Assembly: GCF_028823635.1 (NCBI RefSeq)
Contig: NZ_JAPEHU010000003.1
Location: forward strand, 346,971 to 410,970
DNA length: 64,000 nt
DNA from: Demequina sp. B12
Lineage (GTDB): Bacteria; Actinomycetota; Actinomycetes; Actinomycetales; Demequinaceae
Direction of reading: 5' to 3'
Below the pieces are notes generated by a model that saw nothing but the letters and a program-made list of their open reading frames with translations, did no database searches and was not told the origin of the DNA. The position numbers and the translations under genes were made by a program. This document shows positions 47,093-56,013 of this stretch, in pieces. Numbering within the stretch: position 1 is the first letter of the stretch; each line of letters starts with the position of its first letter.

Positions 47093-47962
47093 CTAGGCGC
47101 GTCGCACCGTCAGATCACCAGCGAGGACCTCGCGTTCGCCGTCGCGCGTCGCCACCAGCAACGCGCCAGAGTCAGACAACCCCGTGACCCGGCCCTTCAC
47201 GTCTTCTCCCCCGGGCATCGCGACCGTGACATCCCAGCCCACGGAAGCACATACGGACTCCACCGCCGCGTGTACGCGCGGAAGGTCGGCATCGGCTTCC
47301 CACATCGCGACCGCGTCATGCAGATGCGCCACCAATGAACGGAACAACGCCACACGGTCCAAGCGGGTCGCGCCCAGCGTCGCTAGGGAAGCCGCGTGCG
47401 GGACGGGCAGTTCCGCCGATGACTGCGACACATTGACACCGATGCCTGCCACGATCGCAGGTTCGTCGTCCACACCGGAACGCGGCACCATCTCGCACAG
47501 AATCCCGACGACCTTGCGCCAGCGTCCCCAGCCAGGGATCGCCTTGGCGCCGGCCTCGACCACCACATCATTCGGCCACTTCAGGTATGCCCCCACACCC
47601 GCATCGCGCAACGCCATCACCGTGGCATAGCCCGTCACCAACGGCGCCCACCCTAGAGAGTCCCCGGGGACGGTGGGCCGTAAGAGAAACGAGGCCGTCA
47701 ACGCCGCCCCTTGCGGGGTCGCCCACGCCCGGCCTGCACGTCCGCGGCCTGCCGTCTGATGGTCAGTGACGACCGCACTCACCTCAGGCCACTCATCGGG
47801 TTCCCGACGCGCCGCATCCAGCAGCACCGTGTTGGTCGACGGGGACGTCGCCGTCACCTCAAGGCGCGCCAACTGACGCCCCGGCCCCACCAACCCGGCC
47901 AGGGCATCGGCCGTCAACGGCTGACGCGAGGCGGAGACGGATGCAGACGAGGATGGGGTCAC
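47093..47962 (-). CDS. birA: Biotin-protein ligase
   Basis: BirA attaches biotin to the lysine of carrier proteins. The 289-residue protein lacks an N-terminal DNA-binding domain (class I ligase) and shows the catalytic loop TAGRGRAGRAWATPQGA, LKWPNDVV, the KVVGILCE segment and GIGVNV. Its clear substrate is the biotin carrier domain of the alpha subunit encoded at 54170. It starts with GTG at 47962, 6 nt after a TAGCCT -10 box (complement of 47969-47974), so it is probably leaderless. Divergent from the carboxylase beta gene. Confidence 0.95.
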   Translation of the reverse strand: MTPSSSASVSASRQPLTADALAGLVGPGRQLARLEVTATSPSTNTVLLDAARREPDEWPEVSAVVTDHQTAGRGRAGRAWATPQGAALTASFLLRPTVPGDSLGWAPLVTGYATVMALRDAGVGAYLKWPNDVVVEAGAKAIPGWGRWRKVVGILCEMVPRSGVDDEPAIVAGIGVNVSQSSAELPVPHAASLATLGATRLDRVALFRSLVAHLHDAVAMWEADADLPRVHAAVESVCASVGWDVTVAMPGGEDVKGRVTGLSDSGALLVATRDGEREVLAGDLTVRRA

Positions 47963-47963
47963 C

Positions 47964-47978
47964 CGGCTAGGCTAGCCG
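47964..47978. promoter_or_regulatory. Palindrome with face-to-face -10 boxes, birA/carboxylase
   Basis: CGGCTAG-G-CTAGCCG is a perfect 15-bp palindrome centred in the 41-bp gap. It contains TAGGCT on the plus strand and TAGCCT on the minus strand, both plausible -10 hexamers for the divergent genes. The two promoters would overlap almost completely and should compete. Confidence 0.55.
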
Positions 47979-48003
47979 CCGAAGCCACAGCACAAGGAGC
48001 ATC

Positions 48004-49593
48004 GTGACGGATCCCCAACCCACCGCGACCACTGCCGGAGCGCTGGACAACCTCCGCGCCAAGGTCGATGAAGCCGTGACCCAGCGGGAAGCGACCGCTG
48101 CCGACAAGCAGCATGCACGCGGCAAAAAGACCGCCCGCGAACGCATCGAGCAACTCCTCGATGACGGCTCCTTTGTTGAACTCGACGCGTTGGCCCGCCA
48201 CCGCAGCCGCAACTTTGGCCTCGACAAGAACCGTCCCTACGGCGATGGCGTCGTCACCGGCTACGGCACCATCGACGGCCGTCAGGTTGCCGTCTATAGC
48301 CAAGACTTCACCGTCTTTGGCGGATCGCTCGGCGAGGTCCACGGTCAGAAGATCACTAAAGTGCAGGACTTCGCACTCCGCACAGGTGTTCCCCTCATCG
48401 GCATTTCTGACGGCGGCGGCGCCCGCATCCAAGAAGGCGTGGCCGCACTGACGCAGTTCGCGGAAATCTTCCGCCGCAACGTCGCTGCGTCCGGAGTCAT
48501 CCCCCAGATCTCGATCATCCTGGGCCCCTCAGCGGGCGGCGCCGTGTACTCCCCCGCTCTGACGGACTTCATCGTGATGGCGGACGGCACCAGCCAGATG
48601 TTCATCACTGGCCCCGACGTCATCAAGTCAGTCACGGGCGAGAACGTCACCTTCGAAGAACTCGGCGGCGGACACACCCACAATGCCAAGTCCGGAGTTG
48701 CCCACTACCTGGCCTCTGACGAGGACGACGCCCTCGAGTACGTCCAGCACCTCATCCAGTTCCTGCCGGGCAACAACCTGTCCGACGCTCCCAGCTGGGA
48801 TGCGGAAGCGGACCTCGAGCGCACCGACGAGGACCTCGCACTCGACACCCTGGTCCCTGACTCCCCCAACCAGCCCTACGACATGAAGACTGTGGTCGAG
48901 ACCGTGCTGGACGACGGCGAGTTCTTCGAGATCCAACCGCTGTTCGCCCCCAACGTCCTCGTAGGGTTTGGCCACATCGAGGGCCACTCCGTGGGAATCG
49001 TCGCCAACCAGCCCCAGTCCATGGCTGGAACGCTCGACATCAACGCCTCAGAAAAGGCCGCACGGTTCGTGCGCACCTGCGACGCCTTCAACATTCCGGT
49101 CATCACGTTCGTGGATGTGCCCGGCTTCCTCCCTGGCGTCAACCAGGAGCACCAGGGCATCATCCGCCGCGGCGCCAAGCTCATCTACGCGTACGCGGAA
49201 GCGACCGTTCCCCTGGTGACTGTCATCACCCGCAAGGCCTACGGCGGCGCTTACATTGTGATGGCCTCCAAGCAGTTGGGCGCAGACATCAACCTGGCCT
49301 GGCCCACCGCCCAGATTGCCGTGATGGGCGCCGGCGGTGCCGTCAACATCCTGCAGCGTCGCACCCTGGCCAAGGTTGCCGACGACGGCGGTGACGTCGA
49401 GGCCGAACGCGCTCGCCTGACCGCTGAGTACGAAGACGAGATCGTCAACCCGTACGACGCCGCTGACCGCGGATACGTCGATGCGGTGATCGAGCCGTCC
49501 GAAACGCGCGAGCAGATCACCCGCGCCCTGCGGGCCTTGCGCACCAAGCGCGCGTCCCTGCCGCCCAAGAAGCACGGGAACATCCCGCTATGA
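48004..49593 (+). CDS. Acyl-CoA carboxylase beta subunit (carboxyltransferase)
   Basis: A 529-residue carboxyltransferase of the propionyl/acetyl-CoA carboxylase type found in actinobacteria (PccB/AccD5-like). It transfers the carboxyl group from biotin to acyl-CoA, making methylmalonyl- or malonyl-CoA. Seen are the acyl-CoA-binding [28 protein letters not shown], and the C-terminal carboxybiotin region with [16 protein letters not shown] and [11 protein letters not shown]. The GTG start has AAGGAG upstream. The epsilon subunit gene overlaps its stop by 4 bp; the alpha subunit lies 4.5 kb away. Acyl specificity cannot be fixed by eye. Confidence 0.95.
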   Translation: MTDPQPTATTAGALDNLRAKVDEAVTQREATAADKQHARGKKTARERIEQLLDDGSFVELDALARHRSRNFGLDKNRPYGDGVVTGYGTIDGRQVAVYSQDFTVFGGSLGEVHGQKITKVQDFALRTGVPLIGISDGGGARIQEGVAALTQFAEIFRRNVAASGVIPQISIILGPSAGGAVYSPALTDFIVMADGTSQMFITGPDVIKSVTGENVTFEELGGGHTHNAKSGVAHYLASDEDDALEYVQHLIQFLPGNNLSDAPSWDAEADLERTDEDLALDTLVPDSPNQPYDMKTVVETVLDDGEFFEIQPLFAPNVLVGFGHIEGHSVGIVANQPQSMAGTLDINASEKAARFVRTCDAFNIPVITFVDVPGFLPGVNQEHQGIIRRGAKLIYAYAEATVPLVTVITRKAYGGAYIVMASKQLGADINLAWPTAQIAVMGAGGAVNILQRRTLAKVADDGGDVEAERARLTAEYEDEIVNPYDAADRGYVDAVIEPSETREQITRALRALRTKRASLPPKKHGNIPL

Positions 49594-49841
49594 GCGAGTT
49601 CGGACCGGAAGACCCCTTCGCGCAGGCCGCCGGCTTGCGTGTGGTGTCGGGCTCGCCCGACGAGGCGGAACTCGCGGCGCTCGTTGCTGGCGTGGTCGCT
49701 GTCACCTCCGCCAACGCGGACGACGACGCGCCGGGCTCCCCCACATCGGCCTGGATGGACCGCACCCGCACGCTGCGCGGCTCGCATCGCAACCTTCCGC
49801 TGGGCCGTGGCGACGGCGCGTGGCGCCACTCCCTCAGGTAG
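49590..49841 (+). CDS. Acyl-CoA carboxylase epsilon subunit
   Basis: An 83-residue protein with the actinobacterial acyl-CoA carboxylase epsilon pattern: [20 protein letters not shown] at the N terminus and a C-terminal W-x-H-S end ([10 protein letters not shown]). It stimulates the alpha-beta complex. Coupled to the beta gene by a 4-bp overlap. Confidence 0.92.
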   Translation: MSEFGPEDPFAQAAGLRVVSGSPDEAELAALVAGVVAVTSANADDDAPGSPTSAWMDRTRTLRGSHRNLPLGRGDGAWRHSLR

Positions 49842-49846
49842 GGCCG

Positions 49847-50464
49847 ATGTCCGGCGTACGTGCCGTAGGAAAACTGGCTGTGGGTGCCGCGGTGTTCGCT
49901 GCGGGGCCACAGATCGTGGCGCGCACCGTCACGACTGGCGACCGCCACCCGGCGGATTCGTCCGCGTTCACCCCCGCAGATGCTGCACTCGTGTTGGGTG
50001 CACGCGTGTGGGAAGACGGTCGTCCTAGCCTGTTCCTGCGCCAGCGGGTCGAGGCTGCAGCACAGCTGTATGCCGCGGGCCATGTCAGCCGACTCGTGCT
50101 GACCGGCGCGGGACGGAACCGGGAAGGCTTGGACGAAACCGCCTCAATGCACCGCACCGCGCGCGACCTGGGCATACCCGAGGAAGCCCTCCTGCGCGAC
50201 CCGTATGGGCACGACACCCGAGCATCGGCTCGCAATGCCCGCGACGCGGGAGTGACCAGCGCCATTGTCTGCACACAGGAGTTCCACCTGCCGCGTGCCA
50301 TGTGGCTGTGCCGGTCCGTGGGGCTCGAGGTTCAGGGGGCATACCCGCCCGTGCTGTGGACGCGTCACCACACCGCCCGCGGCTACGTGCGTGAACTCCC
50401 CGCAAGTTGGAAGGCAGCACTCGAGATCGTGCGCGACGCCGCGCTGGAGGACGTTCCGCGGTAA
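49847..50464 (+). CDS. DUF218/YdcF-SanA-like protein
   Basis: A 205-residue protein with one N-terminal hydrophobic segment (about 8-25) and a DUF218 domain: ADAALVLGARVWEDGRPS, RLVLTGAGRN, and CTQEFHLPRAMWLCRSVG. SanA/ElyC/YdcF proteins are linked to envelope integrity and vancomycin tolerance but their chemistry is unsettled. AGGTAGGG lies before the ATG. It follows the epsilon gene after 5 bp and is probably in the same operon. Confidence 0.85.
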   Translation: MSGVRAVGKLAVGAAVFAAGPQIVARTVTTGDRHPADSSAFTPADAALVLGARVWEDGRPSLFLRQRVEAAAQLYAAGHVSRLVLTGAGRNREGLDETASMHRTARDLGIPEEALLRDPYGHDTRASARNARDAGVTSAIVCTQEFHLPRAMWLCRSVGLEVQGAYPPVLWTRHHTARGYVRELPASWKAALEIVRDAALEDVPR

Positions 50465-50524
50465 CGGTCTGGACGCAACGAGGTCTCTAGGCCCAGGCTC
50501 AAGCGCGCCGTTACGATAGTGCTC

Positions 50525-51022
50525 GTGACCGCCAGCCCCACCAGCATGCTCAGCACCCAGGACGAACTCCTGTGGCGCCGCTTCACCGCGGTGCTGGCGA
50601 CCGTTCCCGCCGCACTCGATGAACGCTTGCGTGACGTGACGGGGCTCAACCACCACCAGTTCAGCATTCTCGCCATGCTCGCGTCCCGCCCGGACCGAAC
50701 ACTGCAGATGGCGAACGTCGCGAAGGCCACGGACTCGTCGCTGTCGCGACTGTCACATACGGTGACGAAGCTCGAGGCAGCCGGTCTCGTGACTCGGCGC
50801 ACGTGCGATCACGACCGACGAGCGTCCTGGGCTGTGCTCACTGATCAAGGCCTCGCTGTGGTCGCCGACGCCAGCGACAAGTACGACGCCCTCAAGCGCG
50901 AAGTGCTCGTGGACCGCGTGCCGGAACAGGTCCGTCCGCAGTTGACGGCACTCCTGACGGCGTTGTTGCCGGATGCCGTTGCGGAGCAGTGCACAGAGTT
51001 CGACGCGGATCTGACGCGCTAG
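50525..51022 (+). CDS. MarR-family transcriptional regulator
   Basis: A 165-residue winged-helix regulator with the MarR core: LNHHQFSILAML, VAKATDSSLSRLSHTVTKLE and the wing RRTCDHDRRASWAVLT. GTG at 50525 lies 7 nt after TACGAT (50512-50517) and no ribosome site is visible, so the mRNA is probably leaderless; GTG at 50519 in the same frame is possible. It converges on, and overlaps by 4 bp, a second MarR gene. Its target is unclear; the nearest efflux gene is beyond the second MarR gene. Confidence 0.88.
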   Translation: MTASPTSMLSTQDELLWRRFTAVLATVPAALDERLRDVTGLNHHQFSILAMLASRPDRTLQMANVAKATDSSLSRLSHTVTKLEAAGLVTRRTCDHDRRASWAVLTDQGLAVVADASDKYDALKREVLVDRVPEQVRPQLTALLTALLPDAVAEQCTEFDADLTR

Positions 51023-51450
51023 TCGCGGGCGGCCGCCTCGATGGTGGTCAGGATTCCGTGGAGTTGCTCGATCTGTTCATCGCTCAGCACATGAATGTGA
51101 GCCACAAAACTCTGCTCCGCTTCCGCGATCGCCCCATTCACCACGACCTCACCGGCTGGCGTCAACGACAGTAGTCGCACACGACCATCGGCGTCGGATG
51201 CCCTGCGCTCAACCCAGCCGCGATCGACGAGTCGTTGCACCACTCCCGTGGTGATGTTGGGCTTGAGCCCCATCGCCTCGGCAGCGTCCGCGGTGGGGGT
51301 TCCCGGGTTTGCATGCAAGAACAACAGCAGGTGGAACTGCACCGGTGTGAGGTTAGCGCTCACCAAAGTGCGGGATTGCGCGCGCATCGAGGTACGTATG
51401 AGGCGTCCCTCCACCTCAAGCACTGCAGCCACAAGATCGTCGCGACCCAT
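51019..51450 (-). CDS. MarR-family repressor of the adjacent efflux pump
   Basis: A 143-residue MarR protein with LTPVQFHLLLFLH, MGLKPNITTGVVQRLVDRG (recognition helix) and the wing RRASDADGRVRLLSLT. It is divergent from a DHA2 drug-efflux gene, with two similar palindromes between them, the normal layout for a repressor that controls itself and the pump. The ATG at 51450 is favoured over ATG at 51453 because AGGAG then has a workable distance. Confidence 0.9.
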   Translation of the reverse strand: MGRDDLVAAVLEVEGRLIRTSMRAQSRTLVSANLTPVQFHLLLFLHANPGTPTADAAEAMGLKPNITTGVVQRLVDRGWVERRASDADGRVRLLSLTPAGEVVVNGAIAEAEQSFVAHIHVLSDEQIEQLHGILTTIEAAARD

Positions 51451-51504
51451 CATCACTCCTGCTAAAACAGCCTCCCGCACACCACGGAAAGCCATCAACT
51501 CAAT

Positions 51505-51546
51505 AGTTCACGTAACGCGAACTTGATACTTCCGCTAACGCGAACT
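51505..51546. promoter_or_regulatory. Twin MarR operators between repressor and pump
   Basis: Two sites share the form A(G/C)TTC-N9-GAACT: 51505-51523 and 51528-51546, 23 bp apart. Each contains the 11-mer TAACGCGAACT. They lie between the divergent marR and MFS genes, where the repressor should act on both promoters. Confidence 0.7.
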
Positions 51547-51604
51547 ATTCTGGCCAAATCCCACTGCCGGGACACTCTCCAACCCCATTGTCTCAGGAGC
51601 CTGC

Positions 51605-53233
51605 ATGCCAACTCCAGCACCTCCATCGTCCACTCTCGCCGAGGCTCTCAGCGAGGGCATCTCAGAGTCGACCTACCGCAAACGCTGGGCAATCCTGGCC
51701 ACCCTGTGCTTTGGCCTCATGACCGCGATGATCGCGAACATGAGCCTCAACCTGGCACTGCCAGAACTCGCGGTGGAGTTCTCCATGACCCAGCTGGAGC
51801 TCACCTGGGTTGTCGAAGCATTCGTCCTCGTGTTCGCATCGCTCCTGTTCATTGCCTCGGCCGTCGCCGACCGCTACGGACGCAAACGCGTGATGAACAT
51901 CGGCCTCGTGATCTTTGTCGCAGCATCGCTCTACGCCCCATTCTTCGCTTCCACCGCAGGTGAGCTCATTGCGTCGCGCGCGATCATGGGCATCGGCGGC
52001 GCACTCGTCCTCCCCACCACGCTGTCACTGGTCAACGTGGTCTTCCCCGCCAAGGAACGCCCCAAGGCCATCGCCATTTGGGCTGCGGTGGCGGGCGTGG
52101 GAATGATGATTGGATCGGTCCTCACCGGACTCCTGCTGCACTACTTTGACTGGCAGGCGGCATTCCTCCTGGGCGCCGGATTTGGCGTGGTGGCCATCCC
52201 CGTTGCCATGCGCATCGTCCCTGAGTCCGTCGACGAGAAGGCCACCCCGGTCGACTGGACCGGCGGCCTTTTCGTGACGCTCGCTCTTGCTGGAATCGTG
52301 TACACGATTATGGAAGCACCCTCCCACGGCTGGGAGACCCCAACGATCAGCGCGGCGTGCATCGGCATGATCGCTCTCGCCTTGTTTATCTGGTGGGAGA
52401 ACCGCGTGAAGCACCCCATGCTGGACCTCAGCCTCTTCAAGCGCCGGCGCTTCACCTTGTCCGCTATCGCGGTGACGCTGACATTCTTCGCGATGATTGG
52501 CGCGTTCTACTCCTTGACGCAGATCTTCCAACTCGTCATGGGCTACAACGAACTCACCAGCGCGCTTGCCATGATTCCTCCGATGTTGCCGATGATGATC
52601 CTGGGCCCACTCGTTCCACGTCTGGTCGAGAAGGTCGGCACTCGCTGGACAATTGTGCCCGGATTAGTGGTGATTGCCGGTGGGTTCCTCCTCATGACCA
52701 CCTGGCCTACCGTGCCGTCGTACTGGGATTTCCTCATTGCGATGTCGCTGGTGATCACGGGCATGGCGCTTGTCGTGACGCCCGCAACCAACATGCTGAT
52801 GGCGTCAGTGCCGCGTAACCGTTCCGGAATGGGTTCGGCCATGAATGACACGACCCGTGAGCTGGGAGGGTCGCTGGGCATCGCCCTGCTGGGCTCGCTG
52901 ATCGCGAATCAGTACACCTCCGGGATAGCCGATGTTGCCGAGTCCATCCCCGGGGAGGCAGGCGGTGCAGTGCAAGACTCACTTGCGGGCGCCGTGGCGG
53001 TGACCGATGCGATGGCAGAGCAAGGCGGGGACGCGGCGACTGCTGCGGCTCAGGTTTTGGATGCGGCTCAGACTGCGTTCATGGACGCCAGCCAGCACGC
53101 GATGCTCATCTCCGCGATCATTGCGGGCGCAATGGCGTTGCTGATGCTCGTGACGTTGCCACGCGGGGACAAGGCGCTGTCTGCAGATCCCGGCCACTCG
53201 CTCGAGGAGACCGAAGAACTGCACACTCAGTAA
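51605..53233 (+). CDS. DHA2-family MFS drug efflux transporter
   Basis: A 542-residue proton-coupled antiporter with about 14 membrane segments, as in the EmrB/QacA (DHA2) group. Motif A is seen as ADRYGRKRVMNIG near residue 85 and motif C-like GVGMMIGSVLTG near residue 165. A Ala/Asp-rich loop (about 440-490) lies before the last helix. CAGGAG precedes the ATG. Probably induced when its ligand releases the divergent MarR repressor. Confidence 0.93.
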   Translation: MPTPAPPSSTLAEALSEGISESTYRKRWAILATLCFGLMTAMIANMSLNLALPELAVEFSMTQLELTWVVEAFVLVFASLLFIASAVADRYGRKRVMNIGLVIFVAASLYAPFFASTAGELIASRAIMGIGGALVLPTTLSLVNVVFPAKERPKAIAIWAAVAGVGMMIGSVLTGLLLHYFDWQAAFLLGAGFGVVAIPVAMRIVPESVDEKATPVDWTGGLFVTLALAGIVYTIMEAPSHGWETPTISAACIGMIALALFIWWENRVKHPMLDLSLFKRRRFTLSAIAVTLTFFAMIGAFYSLTQIFQLVMGYNELTSALAMIPPMLPMMILGPLVPRLVEKVGTRWTIVPGLVVIAGGFLLMTTWPTVPSYWDFLIAMSLVITGMALVVTPATNMLMASVPRNRSGMGSAMNDTTRELGGSLGIALLGSLIANQYTSGIADVAESIPGEAGGAVQDSLAGAVAVTDAMAEQGGDAATAAAQVLDAAQTAFMDASQHAMLISAIIAGAMALLMLVTLPRGDKALSADPGHSLEETEELHTQ

Positions 53234-53247
53234 CCCCCATTTTCCCG

Positions 53248-53296
53248 CCAAATGGCTCCATTTGGCTGTTACAGCTGGCTAAAACAGCCATTTCGT
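53248..53296. terminator. AT-richer hairpin cluster after the MFS gene
   Basis: CCAAATGG-CT-CCATTTGG (53248-53265) is followed by GGCTGTT (53264-53270) pairing with AACAGCC (53283-53289). AAATGGCT (53250-53257) can also pair with AGCCATTT further on, so alternative folds exist. It is the most AT-rich intergenic stretch of the area and probably terminates the MFS transcript. Confidence 0.65.
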
Positions 53297-53340
53297 GCCA
53301 CTAGAGGCCGATGCGGGGGCGGCCTTCAGTCGCTGCGGGT

Positions 53341-53360
53341 CGGGCCGATGCGCGCCGGGG
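53341..53360. repeat. 20-bp intergenic repeat, copy 2
   Basis: Exact copy of the 20-mer at 20146-20165, immediately upstream of the maf promoter box. Confidence 0.5.
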
Positions 53361-53373
53361 ATAGGGTCAAGGC

Positions 53374-54006
53374 ATGACCGTTCCGCTCATCCTTGCCTCA
53401 CAGTCCCCTGCCCGGCTCGCGACCTTGCGATCGGCCGGAGTGGAGCCTGAGGTGATCGTGTCTGGGGTGGACGAGGACGCGGTCCTCGAGCGCCTGCGCG
53501 AACTCCACCCGGACGCCGGGCCAGCCGATGCGGTGTTGGCGTTGGCGCGTGCGAAGGCTGAGCACGTGGCTGGGATGTATGACACCGAGGGCATGGTGCT
53601 GGGGTGCGACTCGATGCTGGAGTTTGAGGGCGAGATTTACGGCAAGCCGGGGACCGCGGAGGTGGCGCGGGAGCGGTGGCGCCGGATGCGCGGAAACGCG
53701 GGCGTGCTGCACACCGGCCATTGGCTGGTCGATGACCGTGATGATGGCACGCGCGGAACGGTGGGCGCCTCGTCGTCGACGACGGTTCACTTTGGGGACC
53801 TCAGCGATGAAGAGATCGACGCCTACGTCGCGACGGGTGAGCCGTTGCAGGTCGCGGGCGGGTTTACCGTGGATGGATTGGGCGGCCCGTACATTGATGC
53901 GATCGATGGCGACTTTCATGGAGTCGTGGGGGTCTCGTTGCCGCTGCTGCGGGCGCTGCTCGCGGAGTTCCAGGTGGCGTTCCATATGCTCAGATCCCCC
54001 GCATGA
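53374..54006 (+). CDS. maf: Maf-family nucleoside triphosphate pyrophosphatase
   Basis: A 210-residue Maf/YhdE-like house-cleaning enzyme that hydrolyses non-canonical or specific NTPs to NMPs. The N-terminal LASQSPARLATLRSAGV signature, the GCDSMLEFEG catalytic Asp region and KPGTAEVARERW are present. The ATG at 53374 follows TAGGGT (53362-53367) by 6 nt without a ribosome site, so it is probably leaderless. Maf is often next to the biotin carboxylase alpha subunit in actinobacteria, as here. Confidence 0.93.
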   Translation: MTVPLILASQSPARLATLRSAGVEPEVIVSGVDEDAVLERLRELHPDAGPADAVLALARAKAEHVAGMYDTEGMVLGCDSMLEFEGEIYGKPGTAEVARERWRRMRGNAGVLHTGHWLVDDRDDGTRGTVGASSSTTVHFGDLSDEEIDAYVATGEPLQVAGGFTVDGLGGPYIDAIDGDFHGVVGVSLPLLRALLAEFQVAFHMLRSPA

Positions 54007-54024
54007 TTGTGGAGTTGCCACAAC

Positions 54025-54038
54025 CTACGCCCCCGTAG
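54025..54038 (+). terminator. Short hairpin after maf
   Basis: CTACG-CCCC-CGTAG is a small perfect stem 19 nt after the maf stop codon; a weak terminator candidate. Confidence 0.35.
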
Positions 54039-54056
54039 CCCAAGGATAAGTCAAAT

Positions 54057-54079
54057 CGTTTGTGGATACCCTACAAACG
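54057..54079. promoter_or_regulatory. Palindrome upstream of the carboxylase alpha gene
   Basis: CGTTTGT-N9-ACAAACG is a perfect 7-bp inverted repeat about 80 bp upstream of the predicted start of the alpha subunit mRNA. It is AT-rich for this genome and could be an operator for a lipid or biotin regulator; no candidate protein is visible. Confidence 0.4.
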
Positions 54080-54169
54080 GACATCAGCCCGGTGTGAGCG
54101 CCTTCCAAACTTAACGTGCGCACATCCACAACTCAGTACCGAGCCCAACCCAGGCGCTACGGTGACGGG

Positions 54170-55948
54170 GTGCATGCCTTTTCGTCTGTCCTCATCGCCA
54201 ACCGCGGCGAAATCGCTGTCCGTGTGATTCGCGCTTGCGCTGACGCTGGACTGCGGTCCATCGCTGTCTACGCCGAGCCCGACCGCGACGCCCAGCACGT
54301 CCGTTTGGCGGACGATGCCTATGCGCTTGGTGGCGAGACCGCGGGGCAGACGTATCTCGACATCGCGAAGATCATTGACGTGGCCCGGCGTTCCGGCGCT
54401 GAGGCCATTCACCCGGGCTATGGGTTCCTGTCGGAGAACGCTGAGTTTGCTCGCGCCGTTATCGATGCTGGGCTCACCTGGATTGGCCCTCCCCCAGCAG
54501 CCATCGAGGGACTGGGAGACAAGGTCAGCGCGCGTCACATCGCGCAGCGTGCGGGTGCCCCTTTGGTCCCCGGTACCAAGGATCCGGTGGCGAACGCCGA
54601 TGAGGTGCTGGCCTTCGCGGACGAGCACGGCTTGCCCGTAGCGATCAAGGCCGCCTTCGGTGGCGGTGGGCGCGGCCTCAAGGTGGCGCGCACGCGGGAA
54701 GAGATTCCTGAGCTCTTTGATTCTGCGACCCGCGAGGCTGTTGCCGCGTTTGGTCGTGGCGAGTGCTTCGTGGAGCGTTTCTTGGACAAGCCCCGCCATG
54801 TGGAGACGCAGTGCTTGGCGGATACTCACGGCAACGTCGTGGTGGTGTCCACCCGTGACTGTTCGTTGCAGCGCCGTCACCAGAAGCTTGTCGAGGAGGC
54901 TCCTGCCCCGTTCTTGACTGACGAGCAGAATGCGCGGCTGGTGGAGTCTAGCCAGGCCATTTTGCGCGAGGCTGGCTATGTGGGGGCTGGTACCTGCGAG
55001 TTCTTGGTGGGCGTCGATGGCACGATCTCCTTCCTTGAGGTCAACACACGTTTGCAGGTGGAACACCCCGTCACGGAGGAAGTGACGGGAGTGGACTTGG
55101 TGCGGGAGCAGTTCCGCATTGCTGCCGGCGATCCCATTCAGAACCTGTCGCCTGAGGTGCGCGGGCATTCCCTGGAGTTCCGCATCAACGGCGAGGACCC
55201 GGGCCGCAACTTCATGCCCGCGCCGGGCCGCATCTCGGAACTGCGTTTCCCCTCCGGTCCTGGCGTGCGCGTCGACGCTGGCGTGGTCGAGGGCGACACG
55301 GTGTCAGGGAACTTCGACTCGATGATCGCGAAGGTTATTGTCACGGGCGCCACGCGCGATGAGGCGCTGCAGCGGGCGCGTCGTGCGCTTGCTGAGATGT
55401 CGGTCGAGGGCATCCCTACTGTGGTGCCCTTCCACCGCGCCGTGCTGGACGCGCCGGAGTTTGCCGCTGCGGGCGGCCGGTTTGGCGTCTACACCACCTG
55501 GATTGAGTCCGAGTTTGCGGACACCGTCGCCACGCTCGGTAGCGCTGGTGCGGGTGCCGAGTCGGTGGCCGATGCCGCCGCTACGGAGCGTGTGGTCGTG
55601 GAGGTGGGCGGTAAGCGCCTTGAGGTGGTGCTACCTGCGTCCTTGGCTCAGGCGGGACGCGCGAATGCGCGTCGCGGCGGTCCTGCGCGTCGGTCGGCAC
55701 GCAAGTCTGGGCCTGCCCGTGCCGCATCGGGCACCTCGTTGACGTCCCCGATGCAAGGCACGATCGTGAAGATCGCGGTCGACGAGGGGGCCACGGTTGC
55801 CGAGGGTGACCTGATTGTGGTGCTGGAAGCGATGAAGATGGAGCAGCCGTTGGTGGCGCATAAGGCTGGCACGATTGCTGGCTTGTCTCACGCGGTGGGC
55901 GCGTCGGTGAGTTCCGGCACAGTCATCTGCGACATCGCTGACGCGTAG
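54170..55948 (+). CDS. Acyl-CoA carboxylase alpha subunit (biotin carboxylase-BCCP)
   Basis: A 592-residue fusion protein. The biotin carboxylase part (about 1-450) has [16 protein letters not shown], the ATP-grasp glycine loop [12 protein letters not shown] and [17 protein letters not shown] Ala/Arg-rich linker (about 480-520) leads to the biotinyl domain with [11 protein letters not shown], whose lysine is the target of BirA encoded at 47093. It charges biotin with bicarbonate for the beta subunit encoded at 48004. The GTG at 54170 lies 6 nt after TACGGT (54158-54163), suggesting a leaderless mRNA; the frame extends upstream to 54116 without family similarity. Confidence 0.95.
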   Translation: MHAFSSVLIANRGEIAVRVIRACADAGLRSIAVYAEPDRDAQHVRLADDAYALGGETAGQTYLDIAKIIDVARRSGAEAIHPGYGFLSENAEFARAVIDAGLTWIGPPPAAIEGLGDKVSARHIAQRAGAPLVPGTKDPVANADEVLAFADEHGLPVAIKAAFGGGGRGLKVARTREEIPELFDSATREAVAAFGRGECFVERFLDKPRHVETQCLADTHGNVVVVSTRDCSLQRRHQKLVEEAPAPFLTDEQNARLVESSQAILREAGYVGAGTCEFLVGVDGTISFLEVNTRLQVEHPVTEEVTGVDLVREQFRIAAGDPIQNLSPEVRGHSLEFRINGEDPGRNFMPAPGRISELRFPSGPGVRVDAGVVEGDTVSGNFDSMIAKVIVTGATRDEALQRARRALAEMSVEGIPTVVPFHRAVLDAPEFAAAGGRFGVYTTWIESEFADTVATLGSAGAGAESVADAAATERVVVEVGGKRLEVVLPASLAQAGRANARRGGPARRSARKSGPARAASGTSLTSPMQGTIVKIAVDEGATVAEGDLIVVLEAMKMEQPLVAHKAGTIAGLSHAVGASVSSGTVICDIADA

Positions 55949-56013
55949 GTACTCTCCACAGCCTGTTCGGCTCGTGTCCGTGCTGGGCGGCGGACCGGAG
56001 TACGGTGACAAGC

